Source: Stutzerimonas stutzeri
GTDB lineage: Bacteria > Pseudomonadota > Gammaproteobacteria > Pseudomonadales > Pseudomonadaceae
Length of the DNA: 64,000 bases
Reading direction: 5' to 3'
Assembly: GCF_002909485.1 (NCBI RefSeq)
Contig: NZ_PPXG01000003.1
Location: 62,001 to 126,000 of the forward strand
Shown here: one piece after another, positions 52,864-62,883 of the stretch
How positions within the stretch are numbered: the stretch's first letter is position 1
Layout: each line of letters starts with the position of its first letter
Notes under the pieces: model-generated
Databases searched by the model: none
Told to the model about the DNA's origin: nothing
What the model saw: the letters and a program-made list of their open reading frames with translations, nothing else
Position numbers and translations under genes: made by a program

Positions 52864-52885
52864 AACGGAGCCTGACGGCTCCGTT
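52864..52885 (-). terminator. Terminator hairpin of the TRAP substrate-binding protein gene
   Basis: AACGGAGCC (52864-52872) and GGCTCCGTT (52877-52885), 9-bp stem and 4-nt loop, 17 nt beyond the stop at 52902 in the direction of transcription. Short T tract follows. Confidence 0.65.
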
Positions 52886-52901
52886 CTGTGCTGCAGCGGG
52901 T

Positions 52902-54002
52902 TTAGCGCCAGTTGTACAGTTCCTTCTCGGAGATCTCGTGCATCGGCTTGACCTGCTCCTGGAAGGCCTTCATCGACGCCCAGATGCGACCGTTCAGCTC
53001 GCTTTGTGCGGCCAGCTCGCCGAGTACCAGTTCCGATTGTTCCTGCATGGCGTCGAGCACCTCGTCAGGGAAGCGCTTGAGCTCCACGCCCTGCTGCTTG
53101 AGCTGCTCCAGCGCCATGGCGTTGTTGTAGACGTAGTCGTCCATCATGTCGCGGCTGGCTGCGCGGGTCGCCTCAGTGAGGATCGCCTGCAGGTCAGCGG
53201 GCAGGGTATCCATCGCCTTTTGATTGACCAGCAGCTCCAGCACCGCTTGCGGCTCCTGCCAGCCTGGGTAGTAGTAGTACTTGGCTGCCTTGTGCAGACC
53301 AAAGGCCAGGTCGTTGTACGGGCTGACCCAGTCGGTGGCGTCGATGGCGCCGGTCTGCAACGCGGTGAACACTTCGCCGCCAGGCAGGTTCACGGTGGTC
53401 GCGCCGAGGCGCGCCAGCACTTCGCCGCCGAGGCCCGGCATGCGGATCTTCAGCCCGCGCAGATCGCCCAGCGCATTGATTTCCTTGTTGTACCAGCCGC
53501 CCATCTGCATGCCGGTGTTACCGACCACCATCGGCTTCACGCCGAAGGGTGCATAGGCCTCTTCCCAGAATTTCTGGCCGTCGCCTCTGCTCAGCCATGC
53601 ATTCATCTCGATGGCCGACAGGCCGAACGGCACGGAGGTGAAGAATTGCGCGGTGGGCACCTTGCCCTTCCAGTAATAGGCAGCGCCATGACCCAGTTCG
53701 GCGGTGCCGCGGGAAACGGCATCGAACACTTCCAGCGCCGGAACCAGCTCGCCGGCAGCGTAGACCTTGATGGTCAGGCGGCCGTCGCTCATCACTTTGA
53801 CGCGGTCGGCCAGGCGCTCGGCGGCGGTGCCCAGGCCCGGGTAGTTCTTCGGCCAGGCGGTGACCATTTTCCAGGTGTAGGTTTTGGCGGGTTCGCTGGC
53901 GGCTTGTTGGCCGTTTTCGACTTTCTTGTCGTCATTGCAGCCGGCAAGGCCGAGGGTAGCAAGCAAGGCAGCGGCAGCACCGAACAGATGGCGGCGTTTC
54001 AT
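52902..54002 (-). CDS. TRAP transporter DctP-family substrate-binding lipoprotein
   Basis: 366 aa from the ATG at 54002. Starts MKRRHLFGAAAALLATLGLA with lipobox LAGC (Cys at about 22) so it is probably membrane-anchored. DctP-like core: YTWKMVTAWPKNYPGLGTAA, LTIKVYAAGELVPALEVFDA, YYWKGKVPTAQFFTSVPFGL, GLKIRMPGLGGEVLARLGAT, GGEVFTALQTGAIDATDWVS. Such proteins capture carboxylates or related solutes for TRAP DctQM. No membrane-subunit gene is adjacent; it is an orphan binding protein, as for several monocarboxylate systems. Confidence 0.9.
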   Translation of the reverse strand: MKRRHLFGAAAALLATLGLAGCNDDKKVENGQQAASEPAKTYTWKMVTAWPKNYPGLGTAAERLADRVKVMSDGRLTIKVYAAGELVPALEVFDAVSRGTAELGHGAAYYWKGKVPTAQFFTSVPFGLSAIEMNAWLSRGDGQKFWEEAYAPFGVKPMVVGNTGMQMGGWYNKEINALGDLRGLKIRMPGLGGEVLARLGATTVNLPGGEVFTALQTGAIDATDWVSPYNDLAFGLHKAAKYYYYPGWQEPQAVLELLVNQKAMDTLPADLQAILTEATRAASRDMMDDYVYNNAMALEQLKQQGVELKRFPDEVLDAMQEQSELVLGELAAQSELNGRIWASMKAFQEQVKPMHEISEKELYNWR

Positions 54003-54056
54003 GGGTCGGTTTCCTTGGAAGATTCTTCTTATAGGAATGGCTTGTTGGTATGACGG

Positions 54057-54074
54057 GTTGACGTTAGCGTCAAC
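54057..54074 (-). terminator. Hairpin after uvrD
   Basis: GTTGACG and CGTCAAC with a 4-nt loop (TTAG), 2 nt beyond the uvrD stop codon. Seven-bp stem, no T tract; modest evidence. Confidence 0.4.
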
Positions 54075-54075
54075 T

Positions 54076-56265
54076 CTACAGTGCTTCAAGTTTTGCGTAG
54101 CTGAGCATCAGCCATTTGCTGCCCTCGTCTTCGAAATTCACCTGCACCCGGGCCTGGGCGCCGGAGCCTTCGAAGTTGAGGATGGTGCCTTCGCCGAACA
54201 GCGAATGACGCACGCGCTGGCCAAGGTTGAACGGCGTTTCTGGCACGCCGGCGCCGTCGAACAGTGACGAGCCGCTCATGCTCTTGCCGCTGAACGAGCG
54301 CGTCACCGTGTTGCTCAGGCGCACTTCCTGCACCAGCGCAGGCGGTATTTCGCGGACGAAGCGCGAGATCTTGTTGTAGGTCTCGCTGCCGTAGAGCCGG
54401 CGGGTTTCGGCGTAGGTGATCACCAGCTGCTGCATGGCGCGGGTGATGCCGACGTAGGCCAGGCGGCGTTCCTCTTCCAGACGGCCGGATTCCTCCAGGC
54501 TCATCTTGTGCGGGAACAGGCCTTCTTCCATGCCGACCAGGAACACCAGCGGGAACTCCAGACCCTTGGCGCTGTGCAGGGTCATCAGCTGCACGCTGTC
54601 CTCGTGGTCGCCGGCCTGCTGTTCGCCGGCCTCCAGCGAGGCGTGGTCGAGGAAGGCGGCAAGCGGCGATTGGACGTCGTCGTCCTCTTCGCTGTAGCTG
54701 TCGAAGGCGCGCGCGGCAGAAACCAGTTCCTCGAGGTTCTCTACCCGCGCCTGGGCTTTCTCGCCTTTCTCGTCGCGGTGATAGGCAAGCAGCCCGGATT
54801 GCTCGATGACCAGCTGCGCCATGTTGTGCAGCTGCATGCCTTCGACCTTCAGCGCCAAGGTGTCGACCAGCTCGACGAAGCCGTTCAGCGCGCTGGCAGC
54901 GCGGCCGGAAACCGCCTTGGTACCGACCGCCTGATGCAGTGCCGCCCACATCGACAGGCCCTGCTCACGCGCCAGCTGGCGCAGTGCTTCGACGGTCTTC
55001 TCACCGATGCCGCGCGCCGGCACGTTGATCACCCGCTCCAGCGCCGCGTCGTTGTCGCGGGTCTGGATCAGGCGCAGGTAGGCCATGGCGTTCTTGATCT
55101 CGGCGCGTTCGAAGAAGCGCTGGCCGCCATAGATACGGTAAGGAATCTTCTCGCGCAGCAGCGCTTCTTCCAGCACCCGCGACTGGGCGTTGGATCGATA
55201 GAGAATGGCGATCTCGCTGCGGCTCATGCCGTCGCGGATGGCCTTCTCGATGCTCTCGACCACATAGCGCGCTTCGTCGTGCTCGTTGAAGGCGGCGTAC
55301 AGGCTGATCGGCTCGCCCTCGCAACCGGAAGTCCAGAGCTCCTTGCCGAGACGACCCTGATTGTTGGCGATTAGCGCGTTGGCGGCCTTGAGGATGCAGG
55401 CGGTGGAGCGGTAGTTCTGCTCCAGACGGATGGTTTCGGCATCCGGGAAGTCTTGACTGAACTGGTGCAGGTTCTCAATGCGCGCGCCACGCCAGCCGTA
55501 GATCGACTGGTCGTCGTCACCGACCACCATGAGGCTCTCGCCGCCCTTGGCCAACAGGCGCAGCCAGGCGTACTGCACGGCGTTGGTGTCCTGGAATTCG
55601 TCGACCAGAACGTGGCGGAAGCGTCGCTGATAGTGTTCCAGCAGGCCCGGATGATCGCGCCACAGATCCAGTGCACGAAGCAGCAGCTCGGAGAAATCGA
55701 TCACGCCGGCGCGGGCGCAGGCTTCTTCGTAGGCTTCGTAGATCTTCAGTTGAGTGGCGAGGAACAGGTCGCCGCCGGCCTGGATATTCCTGGGGCGCAG
55801 GCCTTCGTCTTTCTGCCCATTGATCCACCACTGCGCCTGGCGTGCCGGCCAGCGCTGCTCATCGAGGCCGAGTTCGCGGATCACTCGCTTGACCAGACGC
55901 TGCTGGTCGTCGGAATCGAGAATCTGGAAGTTCTGCGCCAGCTTCGCTTCCTGCCAGTGCGCCCGCAGCAGGCGGTGGGCCAGACCATGGAAGGTGCCGA
56001 CCCACATGCCCTGCGGGTTGACGTGCAGCAGTTGCTCGATACGCTGACGCATCTCGGCAGCGGCCTTGTTGGTAAAGGTCACCGAAAGAATCGAGTGCAA
56101 TGATGCCCGCTCGACCTGGTGCAACCAGGCGATGCGATGCACCAGTACCCGGGTCTTGCCCGAGCCAGCGCCAGCCAATACCAGTTGACGTCCCAGCGGC
56201 GCGGCCACGGCCTGGCGCTGAGCATCGTTGAGGGAATTCAGAAGGAGAGAGAGATCGTCATGCAT
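54076..56265 (-). CDS. uvrD: UvrD, DNA helicase II
   Basis: 729 aa SF1A 3'-5' helicase of nucleotide-excision and mismatch repair. Motif Q/I: SLNDAQRQAVAAPLGRQLVL with Walker A AGAGSGKT (31-38). Other motifs: FTNKAAAEMRQRIEQLL, VDEFQDTN, GDDDQSIYGWRGARIENL, RLEQNYRS, LMTLHSAKGLEFPLVFLVGM, AYVGITRAMQQLVITYAETR. The C-terminal Tudor-like tail (FNLGQRVRHSLFGEGTILNF) is characteristic of UvrD. Length matches the family (720-730 aa). Confidence 0.97.
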   Translation of the reverse strand: MHDDLSLLLNSLNDAQRQAVAAPLGRQLVLAGAGSGKTRVLVHRIAWLHQVERASLHSILSVTFTNKAAAEMRQRIEQLLHVNPQGMWVGTFHGLAHRLLRAHWQEAKLAQNFQILDSDDQQRLVKRVIRELGLDEQRWPARQAQWWINGQKDEGLRPRNIQAGGDLFLATQLKIYEAYEEACARAGVIDFSELLLRALDLWRDHPGLLEHYQRRFRHVLVDEFQDTNAVQYAWLRLLAKGGESLMVVGDDDQSIYGWRGARIENLHQFSQDFPDAETIRLEQNYRSTACILKAANALIANNQGRLGKELWTSGCEGEPISLYAAFNEHDEARYVVESIEKAIRDGMSRSEIAILYRSNAQSRVLEEALLREKIPYRIYGGQRFFERAEIKNAMAYLRLIQTRDNDAALERVINVPARGIGEKTVEALRQLAREQGLSMWAALHQAVGTKAVSGRAASALNGFVELVDTLALKVEGMQLHNMAQLVIEQSGLLAYHRDEKGEKAQARVENLEELVSAARAFDSYSEEDDDVQSPLAAFLDHASLEAGEQQAGDHEDSVQLMTLHSAKGLEFPLVFLVGMEEGLFPHKMSLEESGRLEEERRLAYVGITRAMQQLVITYAETRRLYGSETYNKISRFVREIPPALVQEVRLSNTVTRSFSGKSMSGSSLFDGAGVPETPFNLGQRVRHSLFGEGTILNFEGSGAQARVQVNFEDEGSKWLMLSYAKLEAL

Positions 56266-56518
56266 CGCGGCATTCTATTGGAAATGCCTGCGCTTCGCTC
56301 GCCCTGTGGTCCGTTCTGGCGTGCCGCTCGCGGCAAACGAAGGTTACCGTTGGCGAATCGGATGGGTGCAGCGGCTCATCCATTGGTCGATAAGGATAAC
56401 CATAGGGGTATTTCCGACGCACCGTGGTATGACGAGGCGCTAGCAACATGCCATTATCGAAAGTGTTTTGGTTCCAAGAGAACCTAATTCGGGTGCAGCT
56501 ATTACTAGAACAACATCC

Positions 56519-59371
56519 ATGACCGAGTCTATTCGAGCCGCCAGCCTGGCATCAGCGCAGCAAGTCCCCAGCGGGGCATCGGCAGCCGATCACCCTGCCG
56601 AGCGCACACGACTGTTGTACCGGGGATCGCGTATTCCGGCTGTGCTGCTGTTGATTACCACCCTGATCTGCGTGGTGGTGCTCTGGGGTGAGCAGGGCGG
56701 CATCGAGCTTGGCGTCTGGGCAGGCTGGATGGCACTTCTGGGGCTGTTGCGGCTGCAGCAGGTGATGGCCTTCAATCGGGCCACCCCCGAGGGGCAGGCA
56801 GAGCCGTATTGGCGCTGGCGCTTCCTGCTGGGTAGTGCCGCCTCTGCGCTGAGTCTGTGTTACGCCATGGTGGCTCTGGTGCCGCCTGATGTATTCGTCA
56901 CCCAGGCGCTGCTCTACGGTCTGATCGGTTCGGTGGTGGTGGCAGCCAGCGTCGCGTATGGGGTCAGTTTGCCGGCGTTCTTCAGTTTTGCCGTGCCCAG
57001 TCTGCTGCCGACAGGCTTGCTCCTGATGACCAGTGAACATCCGCTGCAGCAGGGGTGGGGTTTGTTGGCGATGATCGTGCTTGCAACCCTGAGCCTGATC
57101 GCTTGGCAGATCAACCGACTAGTCAGTGACGGGCTGGAGCAGCGGTTGCACAAGCAGCGCCTGATCGAGCGGCTGGAAAAAGCCGGTCGCGAGGCGGATG
57201 TGCTCAACCGTCGGTTGGCATCGGAAGTCGAGCAGCGCCGCCATGCCGAGCAGCAACTGCGCGGCGCTTATGACGACCTCGAGCAGCGGGTGGTCAAGCG
57301 TACCGCCGAGCTGGCCCGGGTTGCCGAGGAGCTGGGTCAAAGCGAGGCGCGACTGAATCTGGCCCTCGATGCCAGCGGCCTTGGACTCTGGGACTGGGAC
57401 CTGCAGCACAACCGTATTCATCATTCTCGACTCGAGGTGGTCTTTGGCATCGGGCTACAAAGGCGCCATGACGAAGACGGCTCACCGTTGCCGGACATCC
57501 ATCCGGATGACCTTGCAGGTGTCCGCGCAACCCTGATTTCGCACCTGAAGGGCGAGACCGAATTCTTTGCCGTCGAGTACCGTGCGCTGCGTGCCGATGG
57601 CACTGAGATCTGCATGGAGGACCGCGGGCGGGTGATCCAGCGCGATGCGTCCGGGCGAGCACTGCGCATGATCGGTACTCGTCGCGACATCAGCGACCTG
57701 CGCCGCCAGGCCGAGCAGCAGCGACTGGCTGCGACAGTGTTCGAAGCGGCCAGCGAAGGCATGGTGATCATGAACGCCAAGTACCGCGTGTTGGCGATCA
57801 ACGATGCCTGTTGCGCTCTGTCGGGTTATAGCCGTGAGGAATTGCTCGGTCGTAGCGTGGCGCGCATTGCCGGTTCGCCGGAAAGCCAGCGCCAGTATGC
57901 GGCGATGCGCGAAGCACTGGAGCGTCATGGCTATTGGCAGGGCGAGCTGATCGAGACGCGCAAGAGCGGTGAGGTCTACCCGCAGTGGGTTCAGTTGCGC
58001 GAGGTGCGTGATGCCAACAACAGCGTTTCTCACGTGGTCGCCTTCATTTCCGATCTCAGCGTTCGGCGCAAGATCGAGGAACGCCTGCGTTATCTGAGTC
58101 AGCATGATGACCTCACCGGGCTTGCCAATCGCGGCCTGCTCAAGGAGCGGCTGCATGAGGCCTGCCAGCGTGGGCGCCGCAACGGCCGCAACATGGCGGT
58201 GCTTTACATCGACCTGGATCGCTTCAAGCTGCTCAACGAGAGCCTCGGCCATGAAGCGGCCGATGAGCTGCTGCGCGAGGTATCGCGCCGGCTGAAGCAG
58301 AACCTGGCCGATGCCGACACCATCGCTCGCTTGTCCGGTGACGAATTCGTCGTGCTTCTCGATGGCTATGGCAGCCTCAGCGGCCTTGCTCATCTGGGCA
58401 GCCGACTGCTGCAGCGCATTCGCAAGCCGATCATCGTCGGCGATCAGGAGCTGGTGATCGGTGCTTCCATCGGCGTCAGCCTGCTGCCGGACAACAGCCG
58501 CGACGCCGATGTGTTACTGCGCCAGGCGAGCACCGCCATGCAGCATGCCAAGCACTTGGGTGGCAACACGCTGCAGTTCTTCACCGATCGCCCGCAAGCG
58601 TCGAGCATGCAGTCGCTGCAGCTGGAGAATCAACTGCGCAAGGCGCTCGAAGTCGGCCAGCTGGAAGTCTTCTACCAGCCGCGCTTGAGTCTTGCCAATG
58701 ACGCGCTCGACGCTGCCGAGGCGCTTGTGCGTTGGCGTCACCCCCAGCGCGGCCTGATTGCTCCCGCGCACTTCATACCGCTGGCGGAGGACACCGGGCT
58801 GATCATTCCTCTGGGTGAATTCGTGCTGCGTGAGGCCTGCCGTCAGGCGCGTCAGTGGCAGCTGGAAGGGCTGGCCGAGATTCGCGTCTCGGTGAACCTC
58901 TCGGTCAAGCAGTTACGCCAGGGCAACTTCGTCAGCCTGGTACGCCAGGTGCTGGAGGAAACCGGCCTGCCCGCGACGATGCTGGAGCTGGAGCTGACCG
59001 AAAGCCAGTTGTTGGACGATATCGACAACGCCATCAGTATCAGCGAACAGCTGCGTGCGTTGGGCGTGAAGTTGGCCATCGACGATTTCGGCACCGGCTT
59101 CTCGTCGCTGAGCTACCTCAAGCGCTTCCCGGTGGATTACGTGAAGATCGATCGTTCGTTCATCAGTGAGCTGGAGCACTCCAGCCAGGATGCGGCGATT
59201 ACCCGCGCGATCATCGCCATGGTTCACAGCCTGGAACGCAAGGTGGTGGCCGAAGGGGTGGAAACCCAGGCGCAGATGGATTTCCTCAAGGCCAACCACT
59301 GCGACGAGATTCAGGGCTACCTGCTCAGCCCGCCGGTGCCGGCCGAGCAGTTCGCCGAATTGCTGCGCTAG
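56519..59371 (+). CDS. Membrane-bound PAS-PAS-GGDEF-EAL signalling protein
   Basis: 950 aa from ATG 56519 (an in-frame TTG at 56468 is the ORF start). The N-terminal third holds five or six hydrophobic segments ([77 protein letters not shown]), a MASE-like sensor. A coiled coil follows, then two PAS domains (about 295-415 and 420-540). GGDEF site is SGDEF (606-610) with [16 protein letters not shown] site EALVRW (734-739) with [20 protein letters not shown] and VKIDRSF. Motifs for c-di-GMP synthesis and hydrolysis both look usable; dominant activity is unknown. Confidence 0.93.
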   Translation: MTESIRAASLASAQQVPSGASAADHPAERTRLLYRGSRIPAVLLLITTLICVVVLWGEQGGIELGVWAGWMALLGLLRLQQVMAFNRATPEGQAEPYWRWRFLLGSAASALSLCYAMVALVPPDVFVTQALLYGLIGSVVVAASVAYGVSLPAFFSFAVPSLLPTGLLLMTSEHPLQQGWGLLAMIVLATLSLIAWQINRLVSDGLEQRLHKQRLIERLEKAGREADVLNRRLASEVEQRRHAEQQLRGAYDDLEQRVVKRTAELARVAEELGQSEARLNLALDASGLGLWDWDLQHNRIHHSRLEVVFGIGLQRRHDEDGSPLPDIHPDDLAGVRATLISHLKGETEFFAVEYRALRADGTEICMEDRGRVIQRDASGRALRMIGTRRDISDLRRQAEQQRLAATVFEAASEGMVIMNAKYRVLAINDACCALSGYSREELLGRSVARIAGSPESQRQYAAMREALERHGYWQGELIETRKSGEVYPQWVQLREVRDANNSVSHVVAFISDLSVRRKIEERLRYLSQHDDLTGLANRGLLKERLHEACQRGRRNGRNMAVLYIDLDRFKLLNESLGHEAADELLREVSRRLKQNLADADTIARLSGDEFVVLLDGYGSLSGLAHLGSRLLQRIRKPIIVGDQELVIGASIGVSLLPDNSRDADVLLRQASTAMQHAKHLGGNTLQFFTDRPQASSMQSLQLENQLRKALEVGQLEVFYQPRLSLANDALDAAEALVRWRHPQRGLIAPAHFIPLAEDTGLIIPLGEFVLREACRQARQWQLEGLAEIRVSVNLSVKQLRQGNFVSLVRQVLEETGLPATMLELELTESQLLDDIDNAISISEQLRALGVKLAIDDFGTGFSSLSYLKRFPVDYVKIDRSFISELEHSSQDAAITRAIIAMVHSLERKVVAEGVETQAQMDFLKANHCDEIQGYLLSPPVPAEQFAELLR

Positions 59372-59376
59372 GTCGC

Positions 59377-59395
59377 GGCGTCGCAACGCGACGCC
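59377..59395. terminator. Hairpin between convergent GGDEF-EAL and U32 genes
   Basis: GGCGTCGC and GCGACGCC, 8-bp perfect stem with 3-nt loop in the 32-nt gap between the convergent genes. No T run is seen. Confidence 0.45.
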
Positions 59396-59403
59396 AGCCC
59401 GCC

Positions 59404-60777
59404 TCAACCGCGCGTAGTCGTGCCTTCCAGTTCGCGCATCAGCAGTGCGTAGCGCAGGTCCACGTCTTCCGGCACGGGTAGATAGACGGTGTGGCCATCG
59501 CCTGGTGCTACCTCGATGGATTCGCCGCGCTTGTTCTCCAGTTGCTCCAGGCGCAGGTTGAGATTGCCTTGGGGTGTCATCAGCTCCAGCTTGTCGCCGA
59601 CGGCAAAGCGGTTCTTCACCTTTACTTCTGCCAGGCCGTTACGCCGTTCGCCGGTCAGTTCGCCGACGAACTGCTGGCGATCGGAAACCGAGAAGCCGCG
59701 CTCGTAGTTCTGGTATTCATCGTGCACGTGACGGCGCAGGAAGCCCTCGGTGTAGCCGCGGTGGGCCAGCGATTCGAGGGTGTCCATCAGCGACTTGTCG
59801 AACGGCCGGCCGGCGAGTGCGTCGTCGATGGCCTTGCGATAGACCTGGGCGGTGCGCGCCACGTAGTAGTGGCTCTTGGTGCGGCCCTCGATCTTCAGCG
59901 AGTGCACGCCCATCTTCACCAGTCGCTCGACGTGCTGCACGGCACGCAGGTCCTTGGAGTTCATGATGTAGGTGCCGTGCTCGTCCTCGAAGGCGGACAT
60001 GAATTCGCCCGGACGACTGCTATCTTCGAGCAGGAACACTTCGTCGGTTGGTGCACCGACACCGAGGGTCGGATCGGGGCTGGCAACTTGTGCCGGCTGC
60101 ACGACGATCGGCTCGTACTTGTGCACGATGTCGCCGATCTCGTTTTCCTTCGCCTCGTGGGTCTTGTACTCCCAGCGGCAGGCGTTGGTGCAACTGCCCT
60201 GGTTGGGATCGCGCTTGTTGATGTAGCCCGACAGCAGGCAGCGGCCGGAGTAGGCCATGCACAGCGCTCCGTGCACGAACACTTCCAGCTCCATGCCCGG
60301 CACCTGCTCGCGGATCTCGCCGATCTCCTCCAGCGACAGCTCGCGGGAGAGGATCACCCGGGATACGCCCTGGCTTTCCCAGAACTTCACCGTAGCCCAG
60401 TTCACCGCGTTGGCCTGCACGGACAGGTGGATGGTCTGCTCGGGAAAATGTTGGCGAACAAGCATGATCAGGCCTGGATCGGACATGATCAACGCATCCG
60501 GGCCCATCGCCACAACCGGCTCCAGGTCCTTGATGAAGGTCTTCAATTTGGCGTTATGCGGGGCGATGTTGACCACCACATAGAACTGCTTGCCCAGTGC
60601 ATGCGCTTCGTCGATGCCGAGCTTGAGATTGGCGTGGTCGAATTCGTTGTTGCGCACACGCAGGCTGTAGCGTGGCTGTCCGGCGTATACCGCATCGGCG
60701 CCGTAGGCGAAGGCGTAGCGCATGGATTTCAGCGTGCCGGCAGGGGACAGCAGCTCGGTGCGATAGGGGGTGCTCAT
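59404..60777 (-). CDS. U32-family tRNA modification protein (TrhP/YegQ-like)
   Basis: 457 aa from ATG 60777 (upstream in-frame ATGs are open but not conserved). Contains the U32 signature EVFVHGALCMAYSGRCLLS and LSPAGTLKSMRYAFAYGADA near the start. Cys positions in CTNACRWEYK and CLLSGYINKR match iron-sulfur-containing members. YegQ/TrhP acts in 5-hydroxyuridine formation at tRNA wobble position 34 with prephenate as oxygen source; I infer that role. C-terminal half has NSKDLRAVQHVERLVKMGVH and SLKIEGRTKSHYYVARTAQV. Confidence 0.88.
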   Translation of the reverse strand: MSTPYRTELLSPAGTLKSMRYAFAYGADAVYAGQPRYSLRVRNNEFDHANLKLGIDEAHALGKQFYVVVNIAPHNAKLKTFIKDLEPVVAMGPDALIMSDPGLIMLVRQHFPEQTIHLSVQANAVNWATVKFWESQGVSRVILSRELSLEEIGEIREQVPGMELEVFVHGALCMAYSGRCLLSGYINKRDPNQGSCTNACRWEYKTHEAKENEIGDIVHKYEPIVVQPAQVASPDPTLGVGAPTDEVFLLEDSSRPGEFMSAFEDEHGTYIMNSKDLRAVQHVERLVKMGVHSLKIEGRTKSHYYVARTAQVYRKAIDDALAGRPFDKSLMDTLESLAHRGYTEGFLRRHVHDEYQNYERGFSVSDRQQFVGELTGERRNGLAEVKVKNRFAVGDKLELMTPQGNLNLRLEQLENKRGESIEVAPGDGHTVYLPVPEDVDLRYALLMRELEGTTTRG

Positions 60778-60874
60778 GGCGCAGGACTCGCAGGAGGGCA
60801 TCGAAGAAGCGCGGCATTTTACTGCGCTTGCCCACCGATTGCGCGTCATCTGCGATATTAGGACAGGCGTGAAT

Positions 60875-60898
60875 GGCGCCCCGCTTGCACGGGGCGCC
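60875..60898 (-). terminator. Hairpin downstream of the DUF465 gene
   Basis: GGCGCCCCG and CGGGGCGCC, 9-bp perfect stem with 6-nt loop, 6 nt beyond the stop of the leftward DUF465 gene. Weak T content after the stem, so only a probable terminator. Confidence 0.5.
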
Positions 60899-60903
60899 GA
60901 GGA

Positions 60904-61122
60904 TCAGGCGGCGGACGCTTCCTTGAGCATCTCGTAGAGCCGGTCCTTGAGCTGCAGCTTCTCCTTCTTCAGTATCTCCACCTCGCTATCGGTGCCGGGA
61001 ACGATGTGGGCCTCGATGTTCTTTACCCGTTGATCGAGCTCGTTGTGCTCGTCGAACAGGCGGGCAAAGGTCTTGTTGTCCGCCTTGAGGCGGGTGATCA
61101 GATCGCGGTATTCGGGAAACAT
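60904..61122 (-). CDS. DUF465/YdcH-family small protein
   Basis: 72 aa from ATG 61122 (GCAGGAGTTGCC upstream; AGGAGT spacing about 6). Helical heptad-rich sequence MFPEYRDLITRLKADNKTFA, RLFDEHNELDQRVKNIEAHI, then EVEILKKEKLQLKDRLYEML. This is the standard DUF465 pattern; the protein is likely a coiled-coil hairpin. Cellular role not known. Confidence 0.92.
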   Translation of the reverse strand: MFPEYRDLITRLKADNKTFARLFDEHNELDQRVKNIEAHIVPGTDSEVEILKKEKLQLKDRLYEMLKEASAA

Positions 61123-61253
61123 GGCAACTCCTGCGTGGTAGAAGACCGGCGAGCAGGCCAGCGACTGCCGGGGGGGGCAGCGCGACGTGCTTCTTGCCTT
61201 CATAGTCATCCTACGCGTTACCGGCGGTATTGATCGGCGTCATGCGTGCAGAC

Positions 61254-61286
61254 AGCAAAACGCCGGGACGAGCCCGGCGTTTTGCT
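61254..61286. terminator. Rho-independent terminator of the ectoine operon end
   Basis: AGCAAAACGCCGGG and CCCGGCGTTTTGCT, a 14-bp perfect stem with 5-nt loop. It is 13 nt beyond the ask stop (61299) and has a T tract on the plus strand and A tract on the minus. Probably serves the leftward ect/ask transcript. Confidence 0.85.
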
Positions 61287-61298
61287 TTTGGGCCTGGA

Positions 61299-62729
61299 TC
61301 AGGCCGCGGCGATCACGTCGCCGTGGTTTTCCGGCTCGATCAACGCGCGGTGCAGCGCGGCGATCGCGGCGTCGTAGTCCTCCTCATTAACCACGCACTG
61401 CATTTCCACCTGGCGGATCGACTGGTGGATTGCCTGGATGCTGATGCCTGCTTCGGCCAGCGCCGCGACGGTTTTGGCCAGGATGCCCTTGACCTTGAGA
61501 TCCGACCCGATCGCCGAAACGATGGCCAGGTTGTGCACCGTGACCTCGGCGGCCGGGTAGTGCTCCTCGATCAGTCTTGCGGCGCGGTTGATCAGCTTGC
61601 GCGAGCCGGAGGCGTAGTAGGTGATGCTGTTGGCGTCGGAATCCTTGTTTACCACGTAGAGCTTGAGCTGCTTGAGCAGCTTGCTGATCTCCATGTCGTG
61701 GCTGATGTCGCCGAGCATGTCCTGATCGAATACCTCGATGCCGAAGACGTCCTTGCGCCCGGCGATGATTTCCACACAGGGCTTCTCGGACTTGTAATCC
61801 TGGCTGATCAGCGTGCCGCCGTGCTCGGGCTCGAAGGCGTTCTTGATGCGCAGCTCGACACCGGCGCGGCGCAGGGTCTTGGCCGCGCGCGGGTGGATCG
61901 CTTCCATGCCGAGGTTCGACAGCTGGTCGGCGACGTCATAGTTGGTGCGGCCGATGGTGACCACCTTGTCGGCACCCACCAGATTTGGGTCGGCAGAAGA
62001 GAGGTGAAATTCCTTGTGGATGATCGCTTCATGCGCACCGGTGGCGGCGGCGATCTGGGCGAAGGTGATTTCGCTGTAGCCGCGGTCGTAGGTGTTCATC
62101 AGGCCTTCGGCACAGTGTGTATAGCCGGTGGCGACCACCAGTTCGCGGTCGAAGTCGAAACCGGCGAAGTGGCTGGCGATCATCTCCTCGAACGGCAGCG
62201 GCGACTCCTGCTGCCAGCCGGTTAGGTCGGCCAGGCGCGCGTTGACGCCGCGCTGCTTGAGCGCCAGCACCGAGTTGAAGGCGCTGTGCGCCTCACCGAG
62301 GGAAGCGAGCATTTCGCGCACTTTCATCAGGTGTTCGGAAAGCTGGAAGTGCCCGTAGGCGCAGAGCTTCTGCAGGCTGTGCATGCACTCGCTGGCGTCG
62401 TCGATGCGCGAGTTGATGAACTGGTTGGCGGCGTGCAATTCGTATTCGGAGCTGAACAGCTCGGCGTTTTTGGCCAGCATGCGCAGGCGCACGTACTCCA
62501 GCGCCTCGCGCCAGGCGCCTTCGTTCTGCGCATCAGCGAAGCGCTGGTAGACGCCGGGCTCGCCAGTCTTCTTGTGTTCCAGCAGCAGGTTGGTCATGCC
62601 GCTGTAGGCCGAGACGACGAAGATGCGCTGGTAAAGCGCTGCGCCTTCCCGGCGGCCGATGAAGATATTGTCGAGGACTTCCTCGAAGCGGCTCATCGAC
62701 GTGCCGCCGATCTTTTCTACGGTATGCAT
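61299..62729 (-). CDS. ask: Ectoine-pathway aspartate kinase (Ask_Ect)
   Basis: 476 aa from ATG 62729. N-terminal aspartokinase motif MHTVEKIGGTSMSRFEEVL, catalytic core with FVVSAYSGMTNLLLEHKKTG and GYTHCAEGLMNTYDRGYSEI, PLVGADKVVTIGRTNYDVA like region, and two C-terminal ACT domains (VEIIAGRKDVFGIEVFDQ; VHNLAIVSAIGSDLKVKGIL). It phosphorylates aspartate to supply L-aspartate-semialdehyde for EctB. Aspartokinases next to ectD lack strong lysine/threonine feedback in the studied P. stutzeri enzyme; here that is inferred. Lies 154 nt downstream of ectD. Confidence 0.94.
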   Translation of the reverse strand: MHTVEKIGGTSMSRFEEVLDNIFIGRREGAALYQRIFVVSAYSGMTNLLLEHKKTGEPGVYQRFADAQNEGAWREALEYVRLRMLAKNAELFSSEYELHAANQFINSRIDDASECMHSLQKLCAYGHFQLSEHLMKVREMLASLGEAHSAFNSVLALKQRGVNARLADLTGWQQESPLPFEEMIASHFAGFDFDRELVVATGYTHCAEGLMNTYDRGYSEITFAQIAAATGAHEAIIHKEFHLSSADPNLVGADKVVTIGRTNYDVADQLSNLGMEAIHPRAAKTLRRAGVELRIKNAFEPEHGGTLISQDYKSEKPCVEIIAGRKDVFGIEVFDQDMLGDISHDMEISKLLKQLKLYVVNKDSDANSITYYASGSRKLINRAARLIEEHYPAAEVTVHNLAIVSAIGSDLKVKGILAKTVAALAEAGISIQAIHQSIRQVEMQCVVNEEDYDAAIAALHRALIEPENHGDVIAAA

Positions 62730-62883
62730 CTTTATATTGCGTCCGAATCTGGCAGGCCGTTGACGGGCCCGGCGCGGCTGGCGCACCTGTCGATCAACGA
62801 GCTGAAAGTGAATTCATCCCTGGGCCGTAAAGTGATCGGCCAAGCCGGGGGATCGGGCCCGTCATCAGACGCGCCCAATCGCC